Shown: positions 25,861 through 34,632, numbered from the stretch's first letter. The stretch is DNA of 64,000 nt from Deltaproteobacteria bacterium HGW-Deltaproteobacteria-15 (GCA_002840535.1 PHBH01000010.1:124001-188000), one strand, 5' to 3'. A program made the numbers and translations. The notes: a model not told the origin generated them from the sequence alone.

Positions 25861-26475
25861 ATGAAAACGACAACAATCAGTCCTGAAGTTATTGAACAGA
25901 CCACCCGGTTTCACGGCCACTGGTGTCCCGGACTGGCTATTGGAATCCGGGCCTCGGAATGGGCACTGCAGGAGATGGGCAAGGCCGCGGACGAAGAGAT
26001 CGTGGCCGTGGTCGAGACCGACATGTGCGGAGTGGACGCTGTCCAGTTCATCACCGGGTGCACCTTCGGCAAAGGCAACCTCATCCACAAAGATTACGGC
26101 AAGAATGCCTTCGCCTTTTACCGGCGGCGGGACAGCAAAGCCGCACGTCTGGTCGCCCGGCCCTCCATTTATGGAGATGCCGGCCCAACCCTGGGCAAGC
26201 TTCATCGAAAAATGGCGGAGCAGGGGCTGAGCGAGGAAGAGCAGAAGATCTGGGCCGAGACCAGGGCGGCTGTTTCGAAAAAGATCATGGAATCCGACCT
26301 GGCGGATCTGTTCGAGATCAAACCGCCGGCTGGACCGATGCCGAAAGCTGCCCGAATCCTGTCTCCTGCGGTCTGCGAATCGTGCGGGGAGACCGTGATG
26401 GAGACGCGCACCCGCCGCTTCGGCGGGAAGCTCTTGTGCATCCCCTGCTTCGATGCAGTGGAAAAACGTTGTTGA
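25861..26475 (+). CDS. FmdE-family protein with C-terminal zinc ribbon
   Basis: Cytoplasmic protein of 204 aa. The FmdE domain begins FHGHWCPGLAIGIRASEWAL and includes the DMCGVDAVQFITGCTFGKGNL motif with conserved cysteines. Residues 175-200 form a zinc-ribbon-like pair, CESCGE and CIPCF. FmdE was named for formylmethanofuran dehydrogenase, but the family is widespread in anaerobes without that pathway and is probably a metal-cofactor accessory protein. GGAGGAG precedes the ATG. Position after a family-5 ABC importer and before cooT points to nickel, molybdenum or tungsten handling. Confidence 0.9.
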   Translation: MKTTTISPEVIEQTTRFHGHWCPGLAIGIRASEWALQEMGKAADEEIVAVVETDMCGVDAVQFITGCTFGKGNLIHKDYGKNAFAFYRRRDSKAARLVARPSIYGDAGPTLGKLHRKMAEQGLSEEEQKIWAETRAAVSKKIMESDLADLFEIKPPAGPMPKAARILSPAVCESCGETVMETRTRRFGGKLLCIPCFDAVEKRC

Positions 26476-26478
26476 CCC

Positions 26479-26646
26479 ATGAAACATGTTTGCGTCGTAG
26501 ACGGCCAGGGGGATGGAATCGGCACGACGATCATCAAGGCTTTGAAGGAAAGGATCTCTCTGGTCGGTGCAAGCAGGGAACCCCTTCCTCATCTCGTTGA
26601 GGAGAAGCTGAAGGAGTATGTGAAGGAGGTATTGAAAGATGTGTGA
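26479..26646 (+). CDS. Shortened DUF3842-like protein (55 aa)
   Basis: Small gene starting three bases after fmdE and overlapping cooT by eight bases. It reads MKHVCVVDGQGDGIGTTIIK, the Rossmann-like start of DUF3842 proteins, then jumps to a segment like the family's C terminus (ISLVGASREPLPHLVEEKLK). DUF3842 proteins are usually about 130 aa, so the middle appears to be missing while the frame is intact. It may be a functional mini-version or an in-frame deletion relic. Identification of the family is by pattern memory. Confidence 0.6.
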   Translation: MKHVCVVDGQGDGIGTTIIKALKERISLVGASREPLPHLVEEKLKEYVKEVLKDV

Positions 26647-26827
26647 AGCGAGTGCATTTTATTTCAAGGACGGCAAAGAGGAACTCGTCCTGGAATCCGT
26701 GGACGAAGTTCTTCCCGAAGGAGACAACCGGTTCCGCCTGGTCAACATCTTCGGAGAACAGAAGGTCGTTGAAGGGAAATTGAAGGTCATGAACCTGGTG
26801 AGCCACAAGATCGTGTTTGAAGAGTGA
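26639..26827 (+). CDS. cooT: CooT-family nickel-binding protein
   Basis: Protein of 62 aa resembling CooT, the small nickel-binding dimer that helps load the Ni-Fe-S cluster of carbon monoxide dehydrogenase. The nickel-ligand cysteine is Cys2 right after the initiator (MCEASAF), followed by the small beta-barrel pattern VLESVDEVLPEGDNRFRLVNIFGEQK. Length matches the family. It overlaps the DUF3842-like gene, so the two are translationally coupled. No CODH gene is visible in the window. Confidence 0.82.
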   Translation: MCEASAFYFKDGKEELVLESVDEVLPEGDNRFRLVNIFGEQKVVEGKLKVMNLVSHKIVFEE

Positions 26828-26876
26828 TCGGAGTATGTATGGAGTATGTATGAAGTAGACCCGAGGAGATTCCCCA

Positions 26877-27335
26877 TTGAAAAGGAAAGTTGAAACAGGA
26901 GTGCTGAAGCCCATCGGGGCGGTTCATTCTCCCTACAAGGAGAAAAAGGGAGCGCCTAAGCAGGGGAGACACGAAAAAAGGGAGTGCACCATAGAGATTT
27001 TCGAGGAATACGAACCAGGTCTTCTGGACATTGACCGGTGCACGCACCTCTATGTGCTCTACTGGCAGGACAGGAGCGACAGGAGCATCCTCCAGACAAA
27101 GACGCCCTGGGGGCCGGAGATCCACGGGGTCTTCGCGACCCGGTCGCCGAACCGTCCAAACCCGATCGGACTGTGCGTTGCCGATCTCCTGGAAAGGGAC
27201 GGACGGTTCCTGAAGGTGAACGGCCTGGACGCATTGGACGAATCGCCGGTGATCGACATCAAACCGTATTCAGCGTCCCTCGACTCGTTTCCCGATGCGC
27301 GCATCGGGTGGCGCAAAGAGAGAAAGCCCGACTGA
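26877..27335 (+). CDS. trmO: TrmO/TsaA-family tRNA (t6A37) N6-methyltransferase-like protein
   Basis: UPF0066/YaeB family, 152 aa, a beta-barrel SAM-dependent enzyme that methylates t6A37 of some tRNAs. Motifs are IGAVHSPYKEKKGAPKQG, LYVLYWQDRSDRS, GVFATRSPNRPNPIG (the hallmark) and the end DIKPYSASLDSFPDA. The start is TTG with GAGGAG eight bases upstream. In many anaerobes TrmO-like genes lie beside metal-cofactor genes, and a non-tRNA role in cofactor synthesis has been suspected there; that remains open. Confidence 0.88.
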   Translation: MKRKVETGVLKPIGAVHSPYKEKKGAPKQGRHEKRECTIEIFEEYEPGLLDIDRCTHLYVLYWQDRSDRSILQTKTPWGPEIHGVFATRSPNRPNPIGLCVADLLERDGRFLKVNGLDALDESPVIDIKPYSASLDSFPDARIGWRKERKPD

Positions 27336-27490
27336 AGCTCCGCCGACTGAAGCTCCAAGGAAAAGCTCGCTCTGCGTTTCCTCGACTTCAGACGCTGACC
27401 CATTTCCCGGTGGTCCGCTTCTTGAACGTATGAGGATGATCCTTAACTTAAATTGCACGATCGCGGAGATGAAGACAGGAGGAAAAATCC

Positions 27491-27775
27491 ATGGAGGGGG
27501 ATCATAACCATCTGCATCAACACACCCATGAACATAGACATGCTCATGAGCATCCGCACGATCATGACGGCGAGCGGCACAGCCATGAGCACGAGCACTC
27601 CCATGTCCACGAGCACGGCCATGAGCATCGCCACCCGCACGCACACGAGGAGGGGCGGGACGCCCATGAGCATGAACATGCCGGGAAGCACGGCCCTCAT
27701 GATCACGAGCACCCGGACCATGGGAAGGACCCCCATGACCATTCTCATGCATCAACACTGAAGAAAACGGCATGA
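27491..27775 (+). CDS. Extremely histidine-rich metal-binding protein
   Basis: 94-residue protein with 34 histidines (36%), mostly as HxH alternation with Glu, Asp and Ala, without cysteine or a signal peptide. AGGAGG lies before the ATG. Such proteins (compare Hpn of Helicobacter or the His-rich parts of HypB and SlyD) store or buffer nickel or zinc in the cytoplasm. Position behind an ABC importer, FmdE and CooT makes nickel the best guess. The coding sequence is CAY-rich, so it also looks like a DNA repeat, but frame, start and stop are consistent with a real gene. Confidence 0.82.
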   Translation: MEGDHNHLHQHTHEHRHAHEHPHDHDGERHSHEHEHSHVHEHGHEHRHPHAHEEGRDAHEHEHAGKHGPHDHEHPDHGKDPHDHSHASTLKKTA

Positions 27776-27859
27776 GCTTTCCAAGAAACCGTTGATGATG
27801 ATTATCTTGGGCCTGTAATGGAAAGCATGGAATCCTCGTAACAAGGAGGACCGGCGGTG

Positions 27860-28111
27860 ATGAGTAGAGAAGAACTCTGTACAAAGATTGAAACCCTTTA
27901 CCCCGAATTGGGGCAGTGCTGGATCGAGTTGGGTGTGGAATGGGATGAGACAAAAAGAGCCTGGATCGTGGATCTCATGAGCGACGGCCGAGAGTCGATT
28001 ACCTACCTCGAGAATACGGATGCAGAGGCCTGCATGCTGGGGGAACAGTGTGTCGCCCTGGGGGTTCAGATTGCACAACTCAAATCCAATTTGGAGAGCA
28101 AGCCTGTTTAG
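27860..28111 (+). CDS. Conserved-looking small hypothetical protein
   Basis: Protein of 83 aa, family not recognised. AAGGAGGA lies ahead of a GTG-ATG pair; the ATG is used. It is acidic, with three cysteines (ELGQCWIEL, EACMLGEQC) spaced in a way that could bind metal, and predicted alpha/beta with no membrane segment. It is the last plus-strand gene of the nickel island and may belong to it. Confidence 0.65.
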   Translation: MSREELCTKIETLYPELGQCWIELGVEWDETKRAWIVDLMSDGRESITYLENTDAEACMLGEQCVALGVQIAQLKSNLESKPV

Positions 28112-28195
28112 GGTCCCGATCCGGGGTCCCGGTGGAGATCGTGAGCAAGGTGATCCTCCGGCACACGAATCTTTCAGAGATACCTCGGACAACCT

Positions 28196-28660
28196 CTATT
28201 CCTGAGTCATGGAGGGGTGCTTCTCCAGGAGTAATGCTTTGAATTCCAGATTGTTGCGCATACAGTCGTGAGAGGGCACTGACCTAACCAAGAAAAAGGT
28301 CGGATCCCGCTCCTCATAAGCTTTCTTCAGCCATTCTATGGCCATTTCGACCTCGCCCATCCCCGCATACACCCTCGATATGAACATCGGCGAAAAAAAT
28401 ATCTTTTCTGAGAAATGTAACTGAATCCCATAAAAGAGGTCACAGGCTTCGACAGAGGGTCAAGCTCAAGGGCACGCCTCATTTCCAATATGGCCTCATC
28501 AATCTTCCCGACAGAGAGTTTATGCCAAGCATAATAATGGTGGACACTACAGAGGCCCGGGATTAACTTAATCGCCTGAAGTAGAGCTTGCTCCGAACCG
28601 TTCCAGTCGTATTCATAGGCCATCTTGACGACCCAATGGCGACATTTATTCCTATTCATG
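28196..28660 (-). pseudogene. Decayed TPR-repeat protein fragment
   Basis: Two overlapping minus-strand frames together read as the C-terminal TPR part of a larger protein: NGSEQALLQAIKLIPGL, SVGKIDEAILEMRRALELDP and GFSYISQKRY in one frame, then ISRVYAGMGEVEMAIEWLKK and ERDPTFFLVRSVP in another. Around 28385 about half a TPR repeat is missing and the frame shifts. The upstream part of the protein is absent. The parent was probably a regulator of the cyclase/winged-helix TPR type. Confidence 0.75.
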
Positions 28661-28804
28661 AGATGGATAGGAACGCTTTTAAAAAGCAGATTGACAGTGC
28701 CTTGGCTTTTGAGATACGGGGTTGCATGCGAAGATTATCCAGAAGAGCGTCCTCTTTCTCGAAGAAGAGCGGTTCCTCTTTCGGGGAAAGCCGTGTTTGA
28801 TCTT

Positions 28805-29731
28805 ATGTTCACAGCAGATGCTGCAGTGTCACCAAATCTGGCTGTTGTACTGCTGATCTATCTCGGGTCGCTCGTACAGGGAGCCCTTCTGCTGGACGAG
28901 TGGGAGGGGCTATGGGTAATGCTCGGCATCGCGGCCCTCTCTCTTTTAGGGCTCGGACCGGGAGAGGGAGAATATGTTCTCTCGCGACACGTTATTTCCT
29001 GCCTGGCGATATTCTACGTTCTGTTTGCTCTCGTTTTTATCAATCGGGTTCTTCCAGTGATCAACGAGAGAACGCTTGTCCACTATACACTGGTCTTTCA
29101 CTACTGGTTTTGGACATGTCTGGGAGATTTTCCTTCAAAGCATTTTGCGCTTACCGTGGTGCTGACGGCCGTGCCGACCATCGGCGTGCTGGTTTCGGCG
29201 TGCACCCCCCTGCGACTGTCGTCCGGCCAGCGTCTGGCGGCGTATCTGTGGTATCTCGCGATAAGTATAGCACTGCTCGCCTCCCAGATCCTGACAGGTG
29301 GCTTCTATCCGCTTGTCTATGAAGGTATAGATTCCTTGACAGGGTTCGTCCTCGCGTTGACCACTGGCATGTCGATGCTGTTCCTTTTTTCGAATGTGTT
29401 CTACATTCTCGCGTTATTGCCCGTACGGTTCCCAGGGCAAACCGCGGCGAAGCGCATGCAGAAAATACAGGAACACGCGCAATTGATAGTCGGCAAGTAT
29501 TCCGATGAGCAACTCAGGCTCCCGCAGATGTTCCTGATCATCTGCGTTCAAGGCGGGCTCGTTTTTGCGAACTACCATTGGAAAATAGTGGATGATTGGC
29601 TGGCTATCAATCTAATGTTAATGGGGCTGGCACGCTTCAGCGCTACACAGAAGGTATACAAACCGGGTGAGGGGTGGTTTGAGCGCCTGGAATCGCGGAT
29701 GAACCGGGGGAAAAAGAGGCAAAGCGAGTGA
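28805..29731 (+). CDS. Polytopic membrane protein of unknown function
   Basis: About 308 aa with roughly eight hydrophobic segments and short loops; no family recognised. The frame is open back to 28625, and an overlapping frame starting at 28636 (MATFIPIHEMDRNAFKKQ) also looks coding, so the true N terminus may have been altered by a frameshift near 28725. The internal ATG at 28805 is given as a conservative start; its ribosome site is poor. The C-terminal cytoplasmic tail is basic. Neighbours (a TPR relic, a small ORF) do not explain it. Confidence 0.6.
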   Translation: MFTADAAVSPNLAVVLLIYLGSLVQGALLLDEWEGLWVMLGIAALSLLGLGPGEGEYVLSRHVISCLAIFYVLFALVFINRVLPVINERTLVHYTLVFHYWFWTCLGDFPSKHFALTVVLTAVPTIGVLVSACTPLRLSSGQRLAAYLWYLAISIALLASQILTGGFYPLVYEGIDSLTGFVLALTTGMSMLFLFSNVFYILALLPVRFPGQTAAKRMQKIQEHAQLIVGKYSDEQLRLPQMFLIICVQGGLVFANYHWKIVDDWLAINLMLMGLARFSATQKVYKPGEGWFERLESRMNRGKKRQSE

Positions 29732-29735
29732 GATA

Positions 29736-29900
29736 ATGAAAAAACACCTGGGTCTCGACATGCGCCCCCCAAAGCGCCTTCGCTTCAGATCCAGCTATAT
29801 TATTGCAGATGCCCATCGCAGATGGGTTGAGGAACTGGTGAGAATGATGCGCAGGTCCGACCCGGAGCACGGAAGTCGACTTATCTCCCCGCTTCGTTGA
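29736..29900 (+). CDS. Possible 54-aa basic small protein
   Basis: ATG four bases after the membrane-protein stop; strongly basic (MKKHLGLDMRPPKRLRFRSS) with a helical C-terminal half. No convincing ribosome site, and it overlaps the end of the convergent DUF6036 gene by 20 bases. It could be a translationally coupled companion or chance. Confidence 0.3.
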   Translation: MKKHLGLDMRPPKRLRFRSSYIIADAHRRWVEELVRMMRRSDPEHGSRLISPLR

Positions 29901-30420
29901 AATCCCGAACAATGCGCATCCTTATCCGTTCTTTCGTAGATTCATCCACCCGGAGCGCATCGACTCTCGACATCAACACGTCCCTATCAACCAATTCTGC
30001 AGCAATGACCCCGGCGATGAACAGGAGGTCTTTTTCCCTGCCGGAGGCGTACTTCCCGGCCACAAGATCATGGACTTCGATGCACCAGCCTGTCACGCCC
30101 TCCATATTCGGGCCGGACAACGGGACGAGTCTTGAATCCCAACCCTCGGGCAGATTGTTCGTCGTTTCCGAACTGACTCCGTGGGCATAGTACCCAAAGG
30201 CCTGATGAAAGGGGGACAGCTCCCCGATAGATCCGTCAATCACATCGCTCATTTCAGGTCTGTTCTTGGGAAAGACGTCGGCCTCAACCGAAAAGAGCAG
30301 GGGTTCAGGGAAACTTGGGAACTGTGCAAGTATGGAGGTGCTTCCAAGGACGATGATGTCTTTGTCATCGGCTATGCTGCCTGCGGCCCTGATAATATGC
30401 TCCAACTGTGAACGATTCAT
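29881..30420 (-). CDS. DUF6036-type nucleotidyltransferase-like protein
   Basis: Protein of 179 aa. The ATG at 30420 follows AAGGTGG and opens MNRSQLEHIIRAAGSIADDK, then the nucleotidyltransferase-like IIVLGSTSIL and the acidic DVFPKN segment, then VHDLVAGKYASGREKDL. DUF6036 proteins are relatives of AbiEii/MNT-type nucleotidyltransferases and usually travel with a small partner, here the gene just upstream, which it overlaps by 56 bases. A toxin-antitoxin or regulatory role is suspected for the pair and not shown. A longer frame to 30687 only shadows the partner gene. Confidence 0.8.
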   Translation of the reverse strand: MNRSQLEHIIRAAGSIADDKDIIVLGSTSILAQFPSFPEPLLFSVEADVFPKNRPEMSDVIDGSIGELSPFHQAFGYYAHGVSSETTNNLPEGWDSRLVPLSGPNMEGVTGWCIEVHDLVAGKYASGREKDLLFIAGVIAAELVDRDVLMSRVDALRVDESTKERIRMRIVRDFNEAGR

Positions 30421-30709
30421 AGATGCGCCACCTTTCCCTGGGTGTAAGCAAACCGCAGAACGGGCTGGACTGCCGCAAGCGGCGAGCGTTTTCATCCGGT
30501 GACACCAGCACGTGGATAATTTCAGGCAGAGGACGTCCAAGGATTTCTCGCCATTCCTTCCACGGGGGGATTTCGCCGTCCCTTTCAATCCAGCGGGCGA
30601 TATTCCGCCTGGCCGTCTCGAGGAGTTCCGGAGAAGCTGCAAGCCTCTCTGCGATCTCCGCGTGGAGAGCAATACTCCGTTCTTCAATTCTCATGTGATC
30701 AGACCACAT
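30365..30709 (-). CDS. Partner protein of the DUF6036 module
   Basis: About 114 aa, alpha-helical, no membrane span. Pattern: MRIEERSIALHAEIAERLAA, NIARWIERDG, PPWKEWREILGRP and the conserved LRQSSPFCGLLTPRERWRIYE. It overlaps the DUF6036 gene, and this gene order recurs in genomes as a two-gene module. The ATG chosen has GAGGAAC upstream; starts at 30694 and 30736 are also possible. Toxin or antitoxin identity cannot be decided from sequence. Confidence 0.72.
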   Translation of the reverse strand: MWSDHMRIEERSIALHAEIAERLAASPELLETARRNIARWIERDGEIPPWKEWREILGRPLPEIIHVLVSPDENARRLRQSSPFCGLLTPRERWRIYESFTVGAYYQGRRQHSR

Positions 30710-30763
30710 TCCGTTCCTCGCCTTTAAATAGGTCATGGTAACCGAAAGCTCTCGTTTGATCAA

Positions 30764-31215
30764 TCTTGTCCTCGAAGATTACAGGGTAATTCTCTTGGGA
30801 CCGAACGCTCCTATAACCTCAACTCCAGTGGATAGCGATCAACAGGATTCCGGTAATCAGGAGGACGGCTTCTGGTCTCGCAACGGTAGAACAGACGAAG
30901 AATCATCACCTCCCCTCTTTAGACGAGCCGTCTGCGTCGCTCAAAACCGCAGGTTTGTTCTTCTTGTCTTTTTTCTTGCGCTGGAGGTCACGGTACATGG
31001 ATCAAGTCCCCGGTCAGCTTTGTATAGACTTTCACACCGGCCTTCGCGTCCCTGTTCTTCAGAGCGCGGAGGATGACCGTGTGCAGATCGGCTTCATCGC
31101 GCGGGAGCTTGCTCGTCTCGAAGAAGTCCCTCGCAACGGATGGCCTCCGTCTCCAGTGCCCTTCTGAATTCCATGATTTCGAGCTGATATTCGTATTTTG
31201 GAGGGAGAGAGACAA
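30764..31215 (-). other. Gap with degraded coding text
   Basis: No intact gene. On the minus strand, fragments in successive frames look protein-like: PPKYEYQLEIMEFRRALETE near 31190-31130, then DEADLHTVILRALKNRDAKA near 31090-31030, then YRDLQRKKKDKKNKPAVLSD near 30990-30930. They probably come from one eroded gene downstream of the response regulator. The family is not recognised. Confidence 0.45.
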
Positions 31216-31644
31216 TTATGCGCCAGCCAGAACAGGGACCCATGTTTTTACAATATTTCTAATCACCGCATCCATCTCGATAAAATCGCTGGGTTTGGTC
31301 ACATAATCGGCTGCTCCCCTTTGCGCGCAGAAAACCCTGTCATCGTCTTCATTGGAGGTAGTCCAGATGACGATGGGGATGTCTTTGAGATTTGGACGTC
31401 TCTTGATCTCCACAAGGGCTTGCCTGCCGTCGACCTTAGGCATATTCAAATCAAGCAGAATGACCACGGGCCGAGGTGAAGAATCCCGGTGGAGCAGGTA
31501 CTCCATCAGTTCCTCCCCGTCTTTCACAAACACCAGATCAAGAGCATCTTCGAATTCCCGAAATGCCACTTGCAGGATGAGTTTATCGTCAAGGTCATCT
31601 TCGGCGATCAAGACGACCGGCTTTCTGTTTGATTGCAATTTCAT
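31216..31644 (-). CDS. Rcp1-type response regulator
   Basis: Stand-alone receiver domain of 142 aa: VLIAEDDLDDKLILQ with the acidic cluster, phospho-Asp in ILLDLNMPKVDG, Thr in VIWTTSNEDDD and Lys in YVTKPSDF. This subfamily pairs with bacteriophytochrome-like kinases and has no output domain. Its ATG overlaps the stop of the kinase gene as ATGA, so the two are made together and it is the probable phosphate acceptor. Confidence 0.92.
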   Translation of the reverse strand: MKLQSNRKPVVLIAEDDLDDKLILQVAFREFEDALDLVFVKDGEELMEYLLHRDSSPRPVVILLDLNMPKVDGRQALVEIKRRPNLKDIPIVIWTTSNEDDDRVFCAQRGAADYVTKPSDFIEMDAVIRNIVKTWVPVLAGA

Positions 31645-34358
31645 TGTTCTCCTCGATTCACAGGCAGGGTGACTATGAATGTTGACCCCTTCCCGGGGGT
31701 GCTCTTCGCCGTGATCGTCCCGCCGTGCCGCTCAACGACCTTCTTGCAGATGGCCAGTCCGATACCAGTCCCTGAATACTCGTGCTTCCCATGGAGGCGC
31801 TGGAAGGGCTGGAAGATCTTTTCCAGATACTTCTCATCGAACCCGATCCCATTGTCTTTCACAAACACGCGGCCCTCTCCGTTTCTTACCTCTCCGCAAA
31901 TCTTTATGAATGGTTTGCTCTCCGAACGGCGAAATTTCACTGCGTTTGCAATGAGATTTTGGAACAGTTGTCTCAACTGATTCGGGGCGCCATTTACCAT
32001 CGGCAAAGGCGCGATTTCTAAACGCGCTCCGGCATTCCGGATTGCGATTTCGAGATCGCCGACCGCGTCTTTCACAACGCTATCCAGCCTCGTGGGTATG
32101 AACTCTTGCCCCCTCGAATCCAAACGCGAATACCTGAGGAGGGCATCGAGAAGTTCCCGCATGCGACCAGCCGCCGCTGTCATTCGTGCAACGTAGTCCT
32201 TCTCCTCATCGCCGAGGAGAGCGGCGCTTTTTGTCTGCAGGAGAGATCCGAATGTCTGGATTTTTCGAAGAGGTTCGCTCAAGTCATGGGAGGCTACGAA
32301 GGCAAACTCTTGAAGCTCTCGGTTTTTGCCTTCCAGTTCGGCGGTGCGCTTTCGGACGCGCAACTCCAGTTCGGCATTGAGCGTCCTATACCGTTTTTCG
32401 CTCTCTCGCAATGCCGCTTCGGCCTTTTTTCGATCGGTGATGTCAAGGATGGTCCCAAAGAGAAGAATCGGTTTACCCGATGCATCGTACTCCACATCGA
32501 TGCCTCTTGTCAGGACGACTCGCTCTTCCCCGCCCGCACGGATGATGCGAGACTCAAAAGGCTCGACGATCTTGCCCGATAAAGCATCCTCGATCAGCCT
32601 GGCATGCAGAGCTCGGGTCTCGGGATGGATCATCCGGCGGACGGCTTCAATTGACGGAGTGAACGTCTTCGGGTCGACACCGAAAATCCGGTACGCCTCT
32701 TCCGACCAAATGACCATGCCGTTCACCAGGTCCGACCTCCAACTGCCGAGATGGGCCACCGCCTGGGCTCGCTCAAGGTCGCGTTCGCGCTCTCGAATCG
32801 CTTCCTCAGTCCGCTTGCGCTCAGAGATGTCATTGAAGAGAATGGCGACCTTTCTTTCGGCCGCTTCGCCCACGCGAAAGGCATACACTTCATAAAAGCG
32901 ACCAAGCTGCTTAGCTGGATTTTCAAAGCGCATGGGATCGCCCGTCAAAGCGATCCTGCCGTAGATCTCAAACCAGTGTTCTTCGTGCTGCGGTGCGATT
33001 TCACGCATCCGTCTACCCACCGCGTTATTAATCCCTGTCTGCCGTTCGAAGGATGGATTGATTTCAAGAAAGCGGTAGTCAAGGGGCTTTTCGTTTTCGT
33101 CAAACAAGACTTCAATGATGCAGAACCCTTCGTCAATGGAGTCAAACAGCGTCCGGTATTTCTGCTCCGACGCACGCAGCTCATCCTCGGCCTGTTTCCG
33201 CTCGGTGATGTCTCTAATGATAACAGTTGTGACCCCTGCAGAACCCGAAACGGAGACCTCAATCGGGAGTGTTCTGCCGTTTCTCGTTTTTGCCTCGATT
33301 TCGATTTGTCGAACGGTCTCACTTTGCAGTAGACAACGTTCAAGATAAGATGCACTGCGGCCGGTAAGGATCAGGTCGAAAAGGGAGGAACCGACGGCCT
33401 CTTTTTCCGGATAACCGAATATCTTCGCGGAAGCAGGGTTCCAAAGAAGCACCCTTCCCCTTTGATCCAAAATTACGATGGCATCACTCACGGTTTGGAC
33501 CAGAGTTCTGTAAAGCTCCTGCGGATTCCTGAAATATTCCGAAAGAAATGCGCCCAAAGGAACCCCCCTGGCGCGCGTGCTCTTGTAGGCGCTTACAACC
33601 GCGAGCAGAAAGTAGACGCCGCCGGTATACTGGGCGACCCTTCCCAACCAGCTGATCGGTCCACCGACGGTGCGGAGAAAAAACACACCGAATAGCCCAA
33701 TGGCCGTAAGAAGAAGCCCGAGCGAGTACCGCTTGAAAAAGAACTCCGTTGCGCGGGTGTACATTCTGAAAATGAGTAGAGAGGAGATCGCGTAAAAAGC
33801 TACCGCCCCACCAAGGACGATCTGTCTGAGCAGGGTTGGTCCTGTGCCCTGGACAAAGAAAGTCGGAGTGAAACCGGCAAAAACCGCAAAGACTATCAAG
33901 GTGACCAGAACCAACGTGCCCAGATATGCGAATGCCATTTTCCGCAACCTCGACTGACGAGTGCTTTCAACGGCATTGGTCGCATAGGTCGTGGCCCCGG
34001 CGAGATGAAGCGATCCTCCCAGGAAAGCCCCGCAATTGAATATGGTTACCATGGAATTCTCCATGCCCGGTCTTGCGAGCCAACCGGATATCGAACTTGC
34101 CAGGCCGAACGCCAGAGCCCCGCAGCCCAGGAAGAGCAGTCTGAGCGTACCGCCCTCCTGATAGGTCCTGCCTGCCAGATAGGCAACAGCGAATGAGGCA
34201 AAGCAAATGAATAAGGTATTCATCACCGGTAGGAGGAAGCGGGGTTCGAATATGAACTCCAGTCCCAGGCTTTTCGGCAACAGGAGGTGGAGGGCCAGGA
34301 GCATGGCCAGGAACCCAGTCGGCAGAAGTGTTGATAAACCTAGATGCATCTTCTTCAT
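31641..34358 (-). CDS. Membrane-bound multi-PAS sensor histidine kinase
   Basis: About 905 aa. Seven to eight membrane helices at the N terminus form a MASE-like sensor, followed by three PAS/PAC domains (VQTVSDAIVILDQRGRVLLW first) and a long helix. The HisKA-type dimer domain has phospho-His near residue 690 in VASHDLSEPLRKIQ, and the HATPase has N-box LFQNLIANAVKFR and G-boxes VKDNGIGFDE and GTGIGLAICKK. The ATG at 34358 was preferred to one 12 codons earlier. The kinase lacks its own receiver and is coupled to the following response regulator. The signal is unknown. Confidence 0.9.
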   Translation of the reverse strand: MKKMHLGLSTLLPTGFLAMLLALHLLLPKSLGLEFIFEPRFLLPVMNTLFICFASFAVAYLAGRTYQEGGTLRLLFLGCGALAFGLASSISGWLARPGMENSMVTIFNCGAFLGGSLHLAGATTYATNAVESTRQSRLRKMAFAYLGTLVLVTLIVFAVFAGFTPTFFVQGTGPTLLRQIVLGGAVAFYAISSLLIFRMYTRATEFFFKRYSLGLLLTAIGLFGVFFLRTVGGPISWLGRVAQYTGGVYFLLAVVSAYKSTRARGVPLGAFLSEYFRNPQELYRTLVQTVSDAIVILDQRGRVLLWNPASAKIFGYPEKEAVGSSLFDLILTGRSASYLERCLLQSETVRQIEIEAKTRNGRTLPIEVSVSGSAGVTTVIIRDITERKQAEDELRASEQKYRTLFDSIDEGFCIIEVLFDENEKPLDYRFLEINPSFERQTGINNAVGRRMREIAPQHEEHWFEIYGRIALTGDPMRFENPAKQLGRFYEVYAFRVGEAAERKVAILFNDISERKRTEEAIRERERDLERAQAVAHLGSWRSDLVNGMVIWSEEAYRIFGVDPKTFTPSIEAVRRMIHPETRALHARLIEDALSGKIVEPFESRIIRAGGEERVVLTRGIDVEYDASGKPILLFGTILDITDRKKAEAALRESEKRYRTLNAELELRVRKRTAELEGKNRELQEFAFVASHDLSEPLRKIQTFGSLLQTKSAALLGDEEKDYVARMTAAAGRMRELLDALLRYSRLDSRGQEFIPTRLDSVVKDAVGDLEIAIRNAGARLEIAPLPMVNGAPNQLRQLFQNLIANAVKFRRSESKPFIKICGEVRNGEGRVFVKDNGIGFDEKYLEKIFQPFQRLHGKHEYSGTGIGLAICKKVVERHGGTITAKSTPGKGSTFIVTLPVNRGEQ

Positions 34359-34632
34359 AGGGATTGCCCTAAAGGAGTGGATTTGACTCCGCATAACGGC
34401 TGTAATTGATGTTCAAGAGTATCCAGGTTAGCCCAGTCTGCAGAAAATATCTATACCTATGATTTTAGGGGCGAAAATGACCGCCTCGCAGGCGCGAACT
34501 AGTGAAGGTCTGCTTTTCGGGGGGATGCCATCCGGAAACATCCAAAGGCAGCGTGACAGAAGAGCTGCGACCGGGATGCATGCCGGCGAGAAAGAGCACG
34601 GCTTGAGCGCACCCGATAAGCGAAAACGACCT

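Noticed and set aside
26820..26860. NikR-type operator in the GTATG-rich text before trmO
   Set aside because: The copies are direct repeats (GAGTATGTATG twice), not the spaced dyad GTATGA-N16-TCATAC.
27430..27507. 25-codon frame MRMILNLNC... before the His-rich gene
   Set aside because: No ribosome site, overlaps the His-rich gene's own site, and no protein-like conservation signal.
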